A stretch of 64,000 nt of DNA from Stenotrophomonas sp. SY1 (GCF_021202945.1 NZ_JAJOYR010000001.1:62001-126000), one strand, 5' to 3'. Counted from the first letter of the stretch, positions 28,982-39,292 are shown. Notes: generated by a model not told the origin, from the sequence alone. Numbers and translations: made by a program.

Positions 28982-29290
28982 CATAAAAACGCAACCCAGG
29001 CCTTGGCCGCACTTGGCCACTCGACCCGCCTATCCATCTTCCGTTTGCTGGTGCAAGCGGGCGGAGGGGGGAAGCTCGCTGGCGACATCGCGCAGGCGCT
29101 TTCATTGCCAGGCGCCACTCTTTCCTTCCATCTGAAGGAGTTGATGGCAGCTGGGCTGATCAACTCAGAACAACGGGGTAGGAGCGTTTGTTACCGAGCT
29201 GAGTTTCAGGCGATGAATTCTCTGATTGGCTATCTCACAGAAAACTGTTGCGCCGGCGAGCAATCGTGTGAGCGTCCCGACGGCTGCTAA
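28976..29290 (+). CDS. arsR: ArsR arsenite-responsive repressor
   Basis: A 104-residue winged-helix repressor. The recognition region is near residues 36-62 (ALSLPGATLSFHLKELMAAG). The sensor is a C-terminal Cys91-Cys92-x5-Cys98 arrangement, the same spacing as the As(III) site Cys95/Cys96/Cys102 of Acidithiobacillus ferrooxidans ArsR. It is the first gene of arsR-arsC-acr3-trxB-arsO. The start codon overlaps the operator, which suggests a very short or absent leader. Confidence 0.93.
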   Translation: MEHKNATQALAALGHSTRLSIFRLLVQAGGGGKLAGDIAQALSLPGATLSFHLKELMAAGLINSEQRGRSVCYRAEFQAMNSLIGYLTENCCAGEQSCERPDGC

Positions 29291-29315
29291 CTTCTCAATC
29301 GCATAGGTCGAACAT

Positions 29316-29807
29316 ATGACTCGTCGTGTCTTGTTTTTGTGCACTGGCAACTCCGCGCGTAGCGTGCTTGCCGAATCGACTTTGAGAAAGTGGGGCGAAG
29401 GTCGCTACGAATCCTTCAGTGCTGGGAGCCAGCCCGCAGGGCGAGTGAATCCCTTCGCGATTGCCCAACTGGAGCGCGAGGGATTCCCCACTGATGGTCT
29501 TCGAAGCAAGTCATGGGATGAGTTCGCACAGGACGACTCTTCGCTCATGGATCTCATTGTGACCGTGTGTGATAGCGCGGCTGCGGAATCGTGTCCTGTG
29601 GTCTTTGGGGATTTCGTGCGCGTGCATTGGGGGCTGTTCGACCCGGCAGGTGTTGAGGGTTCGGATGAGCAGAAGGCCGAGGCGTTCGATCGTGCGCATC
29701 AAATCATCAAGGCACGCTTGAAGGCTTTTCTTGAGATTCCCGACAGTGCTTGGGGCGATCGTCAATCGCTTAAAGCCGAGCTCGAACCGATCGCGCAGAT
29801 CGATTGA
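29316..29807 (+). CDS. arsC: Arsenate reductase, low-molecular-weight phosphatase type
   Basis: A 163-residue ArsC of the thioredoxin/LMW-phosphatase fold. The P-loop FLCTGNSARS (catalytic Cys10) is near the N-terminus. The later LIVTVCDSAAAESCP (about residues 84-98) contains the second and third cysteines used in the disulphide relay. Being thioredoxin-linked, it fits the trxB gene two positions downstream. It lies 25 bases after arsR and 21 before acr3. Confidence 0.93.
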   Translation: MTRRVLFLCTGNSARSVLAESTLRKWGEGRYESFSAGSQPAGRVNPFAIAQLEREGFPTDGLRSKSWDEFAQDDSSLMDLIVTVCDSAAAESCPVVFGDFVRVHWGLFDPAGVEGSDEQKAEAFDRAHQIIKARLKAFLEIPDSAWGDRQSLKAELEPIAQID

Positions 29808-29828
29808 CTGAAATTTCGGAAGATATAG

Positions 29829-30887
29829 ATGACCACTGAAAATTCTCGCCTGTCCTTTCTAGACAGGTATCTGACGCTGTGGATCTTCGCGGCGATGGCT
29901 CTCGGAGTTGGTATGGGCGCCATGTTCGATGGACTGCCAACAGCGCTCAACAGTCTGTCGATTGGATCAACGAACGTTCCGATCGCGATCGGCCTGATCC
30001 TCATGATGTATCCGCCACTGGCCAAGGTGAAGTATGAAGAGCTGCCGAAGGTCTTCTCGGATAAGCGTGTACTTCTCCTTTCGTTGCTACAGAACTGGGT
30101 TGTCGGACCATTCCTGATGTTTGGTCTGGCGGTGTTGTTCCTGCGCGACTACCCCGAGTACATGACCGGTCTGATACTGATTGGCTTGGCGCGTTGCATT
30201 GCGATGGTGCTCGTTTGGAATCAGTTGGCGCGCGGTGACGGCCAATACGTGGCGGGACTGGTGGCCTTCAACTCGATCTTCCAGATTGCATTGTTCAGCG
30301 TCTACGCCTGGTTCTTCCTCTCATGGCTGCCGCAGCTGTTTGGCCTACAGGGCAGCGTTATCGATGTCAGCTTCTGGACCATTGCCGAGGCGGTACTTAT
30401 CTACCTGGGCATTCCATTCCTGGCTGGCTTTCTCACGAGTCGCTGGCTAAAGGCGCGAAAGGGTGTTCGCTGGTACGAAGAGAAGTTCTTGCCGGCAATC
30501 AGCCCGATCACGTTGGCTGCCCTGCTGTTCACCATCGTTGCCATGTTCAGCCTCAAGGGCGGCGACGTATTGCGAATCCCGATGGATGCACTGCGCATTG
30601 CGGTGCCTTTGACCCTCTATTTCATCATCCAGTTTGTCCTTAGCTTCTTCATGGGACGGTTGATTGCCAAGGATTACCCCCGCACCACGGCTATCGCATT
30701 CACTGCTGCAGGCAACAACTTCGAGCTGGCAATCGCCGTGGCTATTGCAGCGTTCGGCCTGGCGTCGCCAGTTGCGTTCGCGGCGGTGATCGGTCCGCTG
30801 GTCGAGGTGCCGGTTCTTGTACTCCTTGTCCATGTTGCGTTGCGCCTTGGGAAGCGTTACTTCCCCGCCGATTTCCGGAGTGCCTAA
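29829..30887 (+). CDS. acr3: ACR3 family arsenite efflux transporter
   Basis: A 352-residue inner-membrane protein with about ten helices that exports As(III) using the membrane potential. The conserved helix-4 motif [13 protein letters not shown] (about residues 119-131) with its essential Cys is present, as is [18 protein letters not shown] near residue 290. Length and motifs are of the ACR3 rather than the ArsB family. Three bases separate it from trxB. Confidence 0.95.
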   Translation: MTTENSRLSFLDRYLTLWIFAAMALGVGMGAMFDGLPTALNSLSIGSTNVPIAIGLILMMYPPLAKVKYEELPKVFSDKRVLLLSLLQNWVVGPFLMFGLAVLFLRDYPEYMTGLILIGLARCIAMVLVWNQLARGDGQYVAGLVAFNSIFQIALFSVYAWFFLSWLPQLFGLQGSVIDVSFWTIAEAVLIYLGIPFLAGFLTSRWLKARKGVRWYEEKFLPAISPITLAALLFTIVAMFSLKGGDVLRIPMDALRIAVPLTLYFIIQFVLSFFMGRLIAKDYPRTTAIAFTAAGNNFELAIAVAIAAFGLASPVAFAAVIGPLVEVPVLVLLVHVALRLGKRYFPADFRSA

Positions 30888-31877
<990 letters not shown>

Positions 31878-31906
31878 CGCTGCGTCAAGGTTCTAGGAGG
31901 CACAGC

Positions 31907-32980
31907 ATGCAGGATGTTGATGTGGTGGTAATCGGAGGGGGGCAGGCGGGACTATCCGCCGGATACTTCCTTCGCCGATCTGGAATGTCCTTCGAAATTC
32001 TGGATGCTGAGGCAGAGTCCGGAGGCGCCTGGCAGCATGCCTGGGAGTCGCTGCACCTGTTCTCGCCCGCAAGCTGGAGCTCCATTCCGGGCTGGCCGAT
32101 GCCCGCGAGCAAGCAAACCTACCCGATGCGCTCAGAAGTGCTGAACTATCTGCGAGAGTATGAGCGCAGATATGAACTTCCTGTTGTCCGGCCAGTTCGT
32201 GTGACTCGTATAGCCCGATCAGGCGAGAAGCTCGCCGTTGAAGCGAGTGACGGACGTGTTTGGCTAGCCAAGGCTGTTATCAATGCAACCGGGACTTGGA
32301 GTCAGCCGTATCTCCCCTTCTATGAAGGAGTCGACAAGTTTGATGGGCTTCAGGTCCACTCAGCGAACTACGTCAACGCACAGCCATACGTTGGGAAGCG
32401 AGTCGCGATAGTAGGCGGCGGAAACTCCGGCGCACAGATTCTGGCCGAAGTTTCCACGGTTGCAGACACAACCTGGATTACGCAGCGAGAACCAGAGTTC
32501 TTGCCGGACGAAGTGGATGGTCGCGTTCTCTTTGAAAGAGCCACGGAAAAATGGCGGGCCCAGCAGGAAGGGCGGGAGCCAAATGTGCCGGAAGGCGGCT
32601 TCGGAGATATTGTCATGATCCCTTCGGTGAGAGATGCGAGAACACGCGGTGTACTGGGTTCGATACGGCCCCCGACACGCTTCACCGAAGCGGGCATGCA
32701 ATGGGACGACGGTACCGTCCGCGAATTCGACGCTGTGATCTGGTGCACGGGGTTTCGAGCAGCTCTTGCTCATCTGAGCGAACTAGGAGTGGTCGACGAT
32801 CAGGGACTCATTGATGTTGACGAGTCCAGAGTTAGATCACGCCTTGTTCCTTCTATCTGGCTGCTCGGCTATGGCGACTGGAACGGGGCTGCATCCGCAA
32901 CCCTCGTAGGGGTGACACGGTATGCGCGAGAGGTAGTGAGCCAAGTTAGCTCGTACGTCGCTGAGGCCTCCCCCGCATAG
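31907..32980 (+). CDS. arsO: ArsO flavin-containing monooxygenase
   Basis: A 357-residue FAD/NAD(P)H monooxygenase of the ArsO family. FAD motif VVVIGGGQAGLSAGY (residues ~6-20), the HLFSPASWSSIPGWPMP segment, NADPH motif VAIVGGGNSGAQIL (about residue 165) and the WCTGFR block are all intact. It is the last gene of the arsR operon, 29 bases after trxB. The chemical role is not established; context implies oxidation of an arsenic species or relief of associated stress. A GCCTCCC/GGGAGGC hairpin (32966-32988) follows or spans the stop. Confidence 0.9.
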   Translation: MQDVDVVVIGGGQAGLSAGYFLRRSGMSFEILDAEAESGGAWQHAWESLHLFSPASWSSIPGWPMPASKQTYPMRSEVLNYLREYERRYELPVVRPVRVTRIARSGEKLAVEASDGRVWLAKAVINATGTWSQPYLPFYEGVDKFDGLQVHSANYVNAQPYVGKRVAIVGGGNSGAQILAEVSTVADTTWITQREPEFLPDEVDGRVLFERATEKWRAQQEGREPNVPEGGFGDIVMIPSVRDARTRGVLGSIRPPTRFTEAGMQWDDGTVREFDAVIWCTGFRAALAHLSELGVVDDQGLIDVDESRVRSRLVPSIWLLGYGDWNGAASATLVGVTRYAREVVSQVSSYVAEASPA

Positions 32981-33015
32981 AGGGAGGCTCACCAGCGTCG
33001 GTTTCAACGCCGCGG

Positions 33016-33507
33016 CTATACGGGATTGGCGAGCCTACGTGCCGCAGCGTGTAAGGCCATGCGATCGAGTGCCTCTGGCTTCAATGCCAACAGAAGCGCG
33101 ATACGGTGCTGTAGTTCGCGCAGGGCATTCTGAAACGCCCGATGCATTTGCTCGTCATTGCCTTGGACCAGAGCAGGATCCTCCACTCCCCAATGTGCCG
33201 TGGCCGGATGACCAGGCCATGCCGGACATGCTTCGCCTGCTGCTCGATCACAGACCGTGACGATGAGGTCCATATGAGGCGCAGTTGGTGCTGAAAACGC
33301 TTCCCAAGGCTTGCTATTGGCCCCAGAGGCGTCGATTCCGACTTCGGAAAGCACCCGCAGGGCCATCGGATGCACCTCGCCTTTGGGATGGCTCCCAGCG
33401 CTGTAGCCGGACAGCCTCCTTCCACCCAGGTGGTTCACCAGCGCCTCGGCGAGGATGCTGCGAGCAGAGTTACCAGTGCAGAGGAACAGGACGTTCAACT
33501 GGGACAT
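33016..33507 (-). CDS. arsC: Arsenate reductase, LMW phosphatase type, second copy
   Basis: A 163-residue paralogue of the ArsC at 29316. P-loop FLCTGNSARS and LIVTVCDRAAGEACP are conserved, but the rest diverges, with an extra C-terminal KPEALDRMALHAAARRLANPV tail. It is convergent with arsO and monocistronic on present evidence. It makes three arsenate reductases in the island, of two unrelated folds. Confidence 0.92.
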   Translation of the reverse strand: MSQLNVLFLCTGNSARSILAEALVNHLGGRRLSGYSAGSHPKGEVHPMALRVLSEVGIDASGANSKPWEAFSAPTAPHMDLIVTVCDRAAGEACPAWPGHPATAHWGVEDPALVQGNDEQMHRAFQNALRELQHRIALLLALKPEALDRMALHAAARRLANPV

Positions 33508-34863
33508 ATGAATTAACTACGTTTCCGGAATAGTGGAAGTATTGTCCGGGGGTGTTGCAGTTTGATGACGGTAGAAGTGCAGGCTGTTGAGTAGAACTAG
33601 ACATCTGCGCTCCCAATTGCTCTTCCGTTCGACAACGCGCTCGGATGCTTTGCCCTTTCCGCGAACCAATGCGGTGATTTCCCGATTATTGGTCTTCTGT
33701 GCCTGTCGTACTTTGCTCGGAGCAGCACGGGATGAGACCGTCCCTGAATGACGGCGCAGATCGCTGAAGACCTCCGACGACCAATCTGCGCCCGTGCCAC
33801 GTGGCACTGAATCGGGAAGTGCCATGCAGAATTGGAGTGAGAGGTGCCCAGTCCTGCGGGTGCCCTCTACGCAGCTGCTTCATTCCAGTGCCACGTGGCA
33901 CTGAGTTCCAAGAGCGCTTCTGACACTCGCGCGATTATCCGAGGGCCTGTCGGGGGGCAAGGCCAAGGGCAAGGCCAAGGCCCAGGCCTTGGACTCCAGT
34001 GCCACGTGGCACTGGAGTCCAAGAGCGTCCGACACCTGCACGATCATCCGAGGGTCTGTCCGGTCAGTAGGGCGCGGGCCTTGGACTTCAGTGCCACGTG
34101 GCACTGGGCCTGAGCGGCTCGTCAGCGGCTCGTCTCTTTCTGGCATGACCGCCGTCAAACAACCACCAGCAACCCATACCGGCCTGCGCCACTCGGAACA
34201 GGATCAATGTGACGAGTTCCAATCAGAAAGTTCGATAGCCATAGGGCGCCATGAACTAAATAGCTCTCAAGCCAAGTAACTATGCGCGGATCGCCCATCA
34301 ATACGTAGCCACACTCGCGCGAAGCATCTTGTCTAGAACAACGGCAGATGAAGAATCCTGCGATAGATCGAGTCGCTTGAGTACAAGGTCGCGGCGGCAT
34401 GAGAAAAGCGCACACGCCGGAGCCTCGAGTACTAGGCTTGAAAATAGTGCCGGCGTCAGTCTTGGGTAGCTAGTCAGAAACAACTCGCAACATGCATAAC
34501 CCATGACTTGGCGCAGGCATATCTTCCAAACATAAGACTTCGAAATCTTGTTGAAGGGCAAGGCGTTCGTCCGTGCCAATGAGCTTCCGTATCGGAATTT
34601 CTGGAAGGTTCTCGGAGTATCAACGTCTTGATTGCTGTTGTCCTAGGGAGAACGGCCCTGACCTTTCAGCGTTGGTACTGGTCGATTCGGTGGTCGCAGT
34701 CCACCGCTGTTCATTCAGTGCGATCTTCTCTGCTTATCATCTCCAGCTAAACGGACGTCGAAGCGGAGACACATTCTTGGGCGAGCGAGCTCTGGATGTT
34801 GACGCCGTCGAGGACGCGCTTTCGCTGCTGCTTTAGCGCGGCCAGCGTTGACTGATCTGATGG
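33508..34863. other. Long non-coding or decayed segment of the island
   Basis: About 1.36 kb without a gene I can identify. 33517-33825 (minus) encodes a basic 102-residue open frame, 34298-34579 (minus) a 93-residue one and 34573-34836 (plus) an 87-residue one. None matches a family I recognise, and at least the first begins within a repeat. The most definite content is the palindrome cluster at 33794-34106. The segment may be remnants of genes lost when the island's right end decayed. Confidence 0.5.
33794..34106. repeat. Four GTGCCACGTGGCAC palindromes in about 300 bp
   Basis: Palindrome centres lie at about 33800, 33894, 34005 and 34097. The third is a 36-bp perfect palindrome (33988-34023). 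The two central copies are followed by related sequence (CCAAGAGCG...GATTATCCGAGGGCCTGTC and the like), so about 100 bp is duplicated, not just the core. A short AAGGCC/AAGGGC tandem repeat lies at 33960-33985. Confidence 0.8.
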
Positions 34864-35664
34864 CTATGTGCCGCTTCGAGTCCACGCATGCAGATGTGGT
34901 TGCAGATCCAGAGGAAGCGAAGCGGCGAACTCGTCGTCAATCGGAAAGTGGGGCATATACCGATCTACTAGCGAGAGTACCGACATGCCCAGCTCGCGAT
35001 CCCATTCCCTCTTGTGCGCATCATGTTTGGGGTCATGGGAAAGCCAGAGCCTATGCATGGCGAACCAGCGAGGATCTGGTGCGACGATGCGTGCGGGGAG
35101 GCCATCCAGCCCGCAGGCGATGCGACTGATCCAGTTCCCCGGCAATAGCCAGCCGTGTTCCGGAAGAGGCAATGGCCTCAGCCTCTCCCGGGCAGTGATC
35201 GGTACTAGGGATTCGGCCACTAGCAGCTCAACTTGGTTGCCTACGGAGTTGGCCGCCTGGAAGTTCTTCTTCGAGTTGATGGCGAAAGTGCTGTCGATTT
35301 GTTTGAGAACCCCAAGCACTGACGAGGCTTCCAATGGAAGAGGATCGGTGGTGGCATCGCGAACCCAGCCCAGAACAACGCTCTTCTTCGCTGTCAGCCG
35401 GCTGTCCATCAAATGGCCGGCCTCCAGCGCGTAGGCACACAAGGCGTAACTGTCGACAACGATGACCGTGCTCCCCAGCAGTTGGGAGACATCCAGCTCG
35501 CGCAGTATTGCTGCGCCGTAGGAGGCTATACAAGGCAAGCGCAGAGCGCGGTAGACCCTCCCATCCTTCTTGAGCGTCCGCCAAGTACGTTCCACGGTGG
35601 AGCGGGCAATCTGATATTCCTCCATCAAGGTCTCAGTTGCTTCACTTCGGGGGCCGAGTGAGAT
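34864..35664 (-). pseudogene. GSU2403-type nucleotidyltransferase-fold gene, 5' end lost
   Basis: About 267 codons on the minus strand, from ISLGPRSEATETLMEEYQ to the stop. Features of the GSU2403 family are the LGP near the start, LLGSTVIVVDSYALCAYALEAG, PLEASSVLGVLKQIDSTFA, VGNQVELLVAE and IVAPDPRWFAMHRLWLS. Full-length members have about 50 more N-terminal residues, which are missing because sequence at 35665-35683 switches to the host radical SAM gene. An internal ATG at 35625 might still allow expression of about 253 residues. The family's function is not established. Confidence 0.65.
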
Positions 35665-35682
35665 GCCGCTCGTGTTGCGTCC

Positions 35683-36000
35683 CACTACGTGCTGCTGCGC
35701 CTGCCTTACGAAGTGGCACCGCTGTTCCGCGACTGGTTGCAGGCACATTATCCACAGCGCGCCGAGCACGTGATGAGCACCATCAACCAGCTGCGCGGCG
35801 GCAAGGATTACGACAGCCAGTTCGGCAAGCGCATGCGTGGCGAAGGTGCGTACGCGGACCTGCTGTCCAACCGTTTCAGGCTGGCCAGCAAGCGCTTGGA
35901 GTTCAACGCATCTCGCCAGCAATGGCCCTGGTTGGATTGCAGCAAGTTCGTCGCGCCATTGCCGCCAAAGAAACCTTCAGCGCAGGGTGAGTTGTTCTAG
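35683..36000 (+). pseudogene. PA0069-family radical SAM gene, 3' fragment
   Basis: The last 105 or so codons of the host gene, from HYVLLRLPYEV to PSAQGELF and the stop, in the host's high-GC codon use. They align with residues ~266-363 of the intact island copy (YVLLRLPNEV...SPQGQLF). The 5' fragment ends at the equivalent of residue 86, so about 180 codons are absent from both fragments. No ribosome-binding site or plausible start precedes it. Confidence 0.9.
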
Positions 36001-36091
36001 GGCTCAACCACACCGGAATGGATAACAGCCGAGTCACAACCGCACATGGCAACATTCCCCTTCATTGTCGCTACGCAAACCGAGAGAAGTC

Positions 36092-36298
36092 ATGCTGCCC
36101 CGGTATCGCAAGCCCAGCCTGAAAACCCTGCTTGGGCTGACGGCTGCAAAGAAGCGGATCAAGGGTGACCTTGGCATCTACAAGGTCACCAGAATCTTCA
36201 ACGCACCAAAGAATGCGAAGCGTCGTGCCAAGCGGGCGGTGGGCTGGGAGTCGGAAGGAGCCAGGTTGTTGCGCTTCATTCGTCGCCTGTTCAAATAG
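36092..36298 (+). CDS. Small basic protein, uncharacterised
   Basis: A 68-residue Lys/Arg-rich protein (MLPRYRKPSLKTLLGLTAAK...FIRRLFK). The start at 36092 has GAGAGAAG in front; an in-frame codon at 36065 lacks one. No signal peptide or membrane segment. It lies 14 bases before the NTF2-like gene, so they may be co-transcribed. Function unknown; it looks like a conserved phage/plasmid-type or nucleic-acid-binding small protein, but that is a guess. Confidence 0.65.
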   Translation: MLPRYRKPSLKTLLGLTAAKKRIKGDLGIYKVTRIFNAPKNAKRRAKRAVGWESEGARLLRFIRRLFK

Positions 36299-36312
36299 CG
36301 CGGAGAAGAAAG

Positions 36313-36732
36313 ATGACGGCGGTTGAAGATTTTTTCGCACGCTACGAAGAAGGTGCCAACACCTTCGATCCGGACCTGATGTGCTCGCTCTACACCGACG
36401 CGTTCATGGCCGGTGATCCGAACGGTGTTTCATGCGGGCGCAACGACCAGGCGCTGCGGGAGGCCTTCGTGCAGCGCAAGGCATTCTTCGCGCAACTCGG
36501 ATTCAGGCAGGCCAAGGTGCTGGGCATCGATGCGACGACGCTGGATGCCCACTACACGATGGCCAAGGTGCATTGGCTGATGGTGTTCGAGAAGCAGGCC
36601 GGCCATCGGCAGGAGTTCCGGTTCTTCATCACCTACGTGCTGTATGACGACGGCAGCGGGCCGAAGGCCGCGTTCTGGATATCGCACGAGGACGAACAGC
36701 GGGTGATGCGCGAGGCCGGGTTGATTCCGTAG
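36313..36732 (+). CDS. SnoaL/NTF2-like fold protein
   Basis: A 139-residue cytoplasmic protein with the cone-shaped alpha+beta fold of the NTF2/SnoaL group. Indicators are an N-terminal helix (VEDFFARYEEGANTFD) with YTDAFMAGDPNGVS, and C-terminal strands HWLMVFEKQ and EFRFFITYVLYDD. GGAGAAGAAAG precedes the start. Substrate unknown. Followed by a REP-type inverted element. Confidence 0.75.
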   Translation: MTAVEDFFARYEEGANTFDPDLMCSLYTDAFMAGDPNGVSCGRNDQALREAFVQRKAFFAQLGFRQAKVLGIDATTLDAHYTMAKVHWLMVFEKQAGHRQEFRFFITYVLYDDGSGPKAAFWISHEDEQRVMREAGLIP

Positions 36733-36756
36733 GTTGGGATGTTGCGCGCGGTGCAT

Positions 36757-36870
36757 GTAGGAGCGGCTTCAGCCGCGAAGCTGACAAGGGCTCCGTTCGC
36801 ACAAGATCTGCAATTGCAGATGCGCCCTTGGCGGTTGCATCCGTGGCTTCGCGGCTGACGCCGCTCCTAC
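36757..36870. repeat. Inverted REP pair
   Basis: GTAGGAGCGGCTTCAGCCGC at 36757 and its near-exact inverted copy ending at 36870 flank about 60 bp that contain CTGCAATTGCAG. These are the same building blocks as the tandem array at 7.8-8.5 kb, here as a classic two-REP inverted element between convergent genes. Confidence 0.85.
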
Positions 36871-36917
36871 GTGATTGCGCGGGCGCGATGATCTTCCGGC
36901 CGGGATTTCACCCCGGC

Positions 36918-37619
36918 CTACGTTTGCCCATACAAGCGCTGCGCCGACTGGAACAGAACCCAGCTTGTGGCAATGAACTTGTCTCCAGCCTGCGGGCGAT
37001 TGCCGCGATGGGTGTGGGTGAACGCAGTCGGTGCGATCAGCAGGCTGCCGGTGCGTGGCGCCACCTTGCGCTGCTGGAACAGGAATTCGGTTTCGCCTTC
37101 GTCGAAGTCGTCGTTGAGGTACAGCGTCCACAGCAGATGGCGGTGCAGGGTTTCGCCACCGGGATCACGCGGGAACAGTTCGCAGTGCCAGTAGGGATAA
37201 CCGCCCTCGCCTGCTGCATACCACTGCAGGTTGATCGCACCCGGGCGTAGGCAGGTACGCGCCAGTTCGACCAATGCGGCGTCGTCCATCGCGGGGAAAT
37301 CGTCTGCGGCCAGTCGGCGCGGTTGGCCGTCGCTGCCTTCCACCTGCAGCATCAGCGGCGAAATCAGAACCTGTGGATAACGCCGTAGATAACGCAGCAG
37401 TCCGGAGAAAACCGCCTGTTGCAGACGTTGTTCGACCTCAAGCCATTGCGCATTGCCGCTGATGCGCAGATCGCGGCTGCGCTTGAGTTCCGGATGTATG
37501 CCGCCGCCGACCTGCCCTGGTTGCAGCTGGGTGCTCTGCTGCATGCGCTGCACGATGGCCGCGCAGTCTTCGCTGGACAGTGCCGCGTCGTAGACCTCGA
37601 TGAAATCCACTGCACTCAT
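36918..37619 (-). CDS. 2-oxoglutarate/Fe(II) oxygenase-like protein
   Basis: A 233-residue protein of the prolyl-4-hydroxylase-type oxygenase superfamily. The iron site appears as YWHCELFPRD near residue 152 (HxE in place of HxD) and the distal FTHTHRGNRP near residue 207, whose Arg could bind 2-oxoglutarate. The start is taken at 37619, where ATGA overlaps the upstream gene's stop; a longer frame would begin inside that gene. Substrate unknown. Confidence 0.78.
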   Translation of the reverse strand: MSAVDFIEVYDAALSSEDCAAIVQRMQQSTQLQPGQVGGGIHPELKRSRDLRISGNAQWLEVEQRLQQAVFSGLLRYLRRYPQVLISPLMLQVEGSDGQPRRLAADDFPAMDDAALVELARTCLRPGAINLQWYAAGEGGYPYWHCELFPRDPGGETLHRHLLWTLYLNDDFDEGETEFLFQQRKVAPRTGSLLIAPTAFTHTHRGNRPQAGDKFIATSWVLFQSAQRLYGQT

Positions 37620-38038
37620 TGGGCGACACGCGAGGAGTGCGAGGCCACCATCTGCCAGTGTCCGTCGCGTTGTACCCACACGCGGGTGAAGCGGAAGCGG
37701 CCTTCCCAGGGTTTGCCGTCGCTGACCGCCGCCTGCACGCTGGTGCCGGTGATCACTGCGGTGTCGCCATAACGGCGGATCTGTACGTCTTCGTTGTCGA
37801 TGCGGGTGTTGCGGCGCTGGCGCGTGGCCAGCTCCTGCAGGTAGTCGGCCTTGTGTTGGATGCGGCCGTCGGAATGGGTGAGCAGCCAGTCGTCGGCGAG
37901 CAACGGTGCCAGTGCGCGGGCATCGCCGTGCAGGCGCAGGCGGTTCCAGTCGGTGTCGGCCTGTTCCAGCGCGGTCGGCGTTTGGGCGCAGGCCAGCAGG
38001 GGTGCAAGCAGGAGCAGCAGCGTTGTCAGGGCGCGCAT
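37616..38038 (-). CDS. Secreted DUF4440/SnoaL-like protein
   Basis: A 140-residue NTF2-fold protein with a signal peptide (MRALTTLLLLLAPLLACAQ). The LAC-A sequence could also be a lipobox. The typical DUF4440 features DWLLTHSDGRIQHKADYLQ and the VWVQRDGHWQMVASHSS strand are present. It overlaps the oxygenase gene by 4 bases and heads that two-gene operon. Function unknown. Confidence 0.8.
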   Translation of the reverse strand: MRALTTLLLLLAPLLACAQTPTALEQADTDWNRLRLHGDARALAPLLADDWLLTHSDGRIQHKADYLQELATRQRRNTRIDNEDVQIRRYGDTAVITGTSVQAAVSDGKPWEGRFRFTRVWVQRDGHWQMVASHSSRVAQ

Positions 38039-38092
38039 CGGCGGGTTCTCCGGGGACCTGCCGCCGATGGTGGCGTGAACCGATGGGCTTGT

Positions 38093-38158
38093 GTAGTGCC
38101 GAGCGGTGCTCGGCGGGCGTTACCGGGAAAGCCTCAGCGCAGCGTGGCTGCGCTCTAC
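38093..38158. repeat. SMAG-type palindromic dimer, copy 1
   Basis: It begins GTAGTGCCGAGCGGTGCTCGG and ends with CAGCGCAGCGTGGCTGCGCTCTAC, whose reverse complement also begins GTAG. Two hairpins joined by a short linker, as described for Stenotrophomonas GTAG (SMAG) elements. Confidence 0.85.
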
Positions 38159-38181
38159 CCGGTCAGGGGAAGTAGATTCCG

Positions 38182-38250
38182 GTAGTGCCGAGCCATGCTC
38201 GGCAGGGGGTGCTATCGGGAAAGCTCCAGCGCAGCATCGCTGCGCTCTAC
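38182..38250. repeat. SMAG-type palindromic dimer, copy 2
   Basis: It begins GTAGTGCCGAGCCATGCTCGG and ends CAGCGCAGCATCGCTGCGCTCTAC. Nearly the same as copy 1, 23 bases away, so the two dimers form a short tandem next to fbp. Confidence 0.85.
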
Positions 38251-38278
38251 CGGGTCATCAGAAACCGCGTTCCGTGGA

Positions 38279-39292
38279 TCAGGCCTTCGCGTCGAAGTCG
38301 GTGTGGTAACGGGTGGCTTCGGCCACTTCGTTCTTCGAACCGAGGAACACCGGCACGCGCTGATGCAGCTGGTCCGGTGCGATGTCGAGGATGCGTGTGC
38401 GGCCGTTGGTGGCCGCGCCGCCCGCCTGCTCGACCAGCATCGACATCGGGTTGGCTTCGTACATCAGGCGCAGCTTGCCGGCCTTGGACGGATCCTTCTT
38501 GTCCCACGGATAGATGAAGATGCCGCCGCGGGTCAGGATGCGATGCACGTCGGCCACCATCGAGGCGATCCAGCGCATGTTGAAATTCTTGCCACGCACG
38601 CCTTCCTTGCCAGCCAGCAGGTCGGTCACATAGCCCTGCATCGGCGCTTCCCAATGGCGCTGGTTGGACATGTTGATGGCGAACTCCTGGGTGTCGGCCG
38701 GCACCTGCATGCCGCGCTGGGTCAGCACGAACTCGCCGGTTTCACGGTCCAGGGTGAAGGCGTGGGTGCCGTGGCCCACGGTCAGCACCAGCATCGTGCT
38801 GGGCCCGTAGATGCAGTAACCGGCCGCAACCTGCTGGGTGCCTGCCTGCAGGAAGTGTTCGTCCCCAGGCTTATCCACACCCTTGGGTGCACGCAGCACC
38901 GAGAAGATGGTGCCCACCGAGACGTTGACGTCGATGTTGGAGCTGCCGTCCAGCGGATCGAACAGCAGCAGGAAATCACCCTGTGGATATTCCGACGGCA
39001 CCAGCTGGCTGTGGTCCATTTCCTCCGAGGCGCAGGCGGCCAGGTGGCCACCCCAGGCGTTGGCTTCGAGCAGGATCTCGTTGGAGATCACGTCCAGCTT
39101 CTTCTGTGCCTCGCCCTGCACGTTGCCGGTGCCGGCATCGCCCAGTACGCCGCCCAGGGCGCCCTTGCTCACTGCGATCGAAATGCTGGTGCAGGCGCGT
39201 GCCACCACCGCCACCAACTGGCGCAGGTCGGCGTTGATGCGCTTGGCGTGCTGTTCTTCGATCAGGAACCGGGTCAGCGACGTACGGGACAT
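38279..39292 (-). CDS. fbp: Class 1 fructose-1,6-bisphosphatase
   Basis: A 337-residue gluconeogenic enzyme that hydrolyses fructose 1,6-bisphosphate. The metal/phosphate signature [20 protein letters not shown] lies near residues 112-131, with ASEEMD upstream and [27 protein letters not shown] downstream as expected for class I. The ATG at 39292 is preferred over a TTG two codons upstream; AAGGTAG precedes it. Monocistronic, minus strand. Confidence 0.96.
   Translation of the reverse strand: MSRTSLTRFLIEEQHAKRINADLRQLVAVVARACTSISIAVSKGALGGVLGDAGTGNVQGEAQKKLDVISNEILLEANAWGGHLAACASEEMDHSQLVPSEYPQGDFLLLFDPLDGSSNIDVNVSVGTIFSVLRAPKGVDKPGDEHFLQAGTQQVAAGYCIYGPSTMLVLTVGHGTHAFTLDRETGEFVLTQRGMQVPADTQEFAINMSNQRHWEAPMQGYVTDLLAGKEGVRGKNFNMRWIASMVADVHRILTRGGIFIYPWDKKDPSKAGKLRLMYEANPMSMLVEQAGGAATNGRTRILDIAPDQLHQRVPVFLGSKNEVAEATRYHTDFDAKA

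Noticed and set aside
33517-33825. Basic 102-residue minus-strand open frame
   Set aside because: It begins inside a GTGCCACGTGGCAC repeat, has no recognisable family or good ribosome-binding site, and could be chance.
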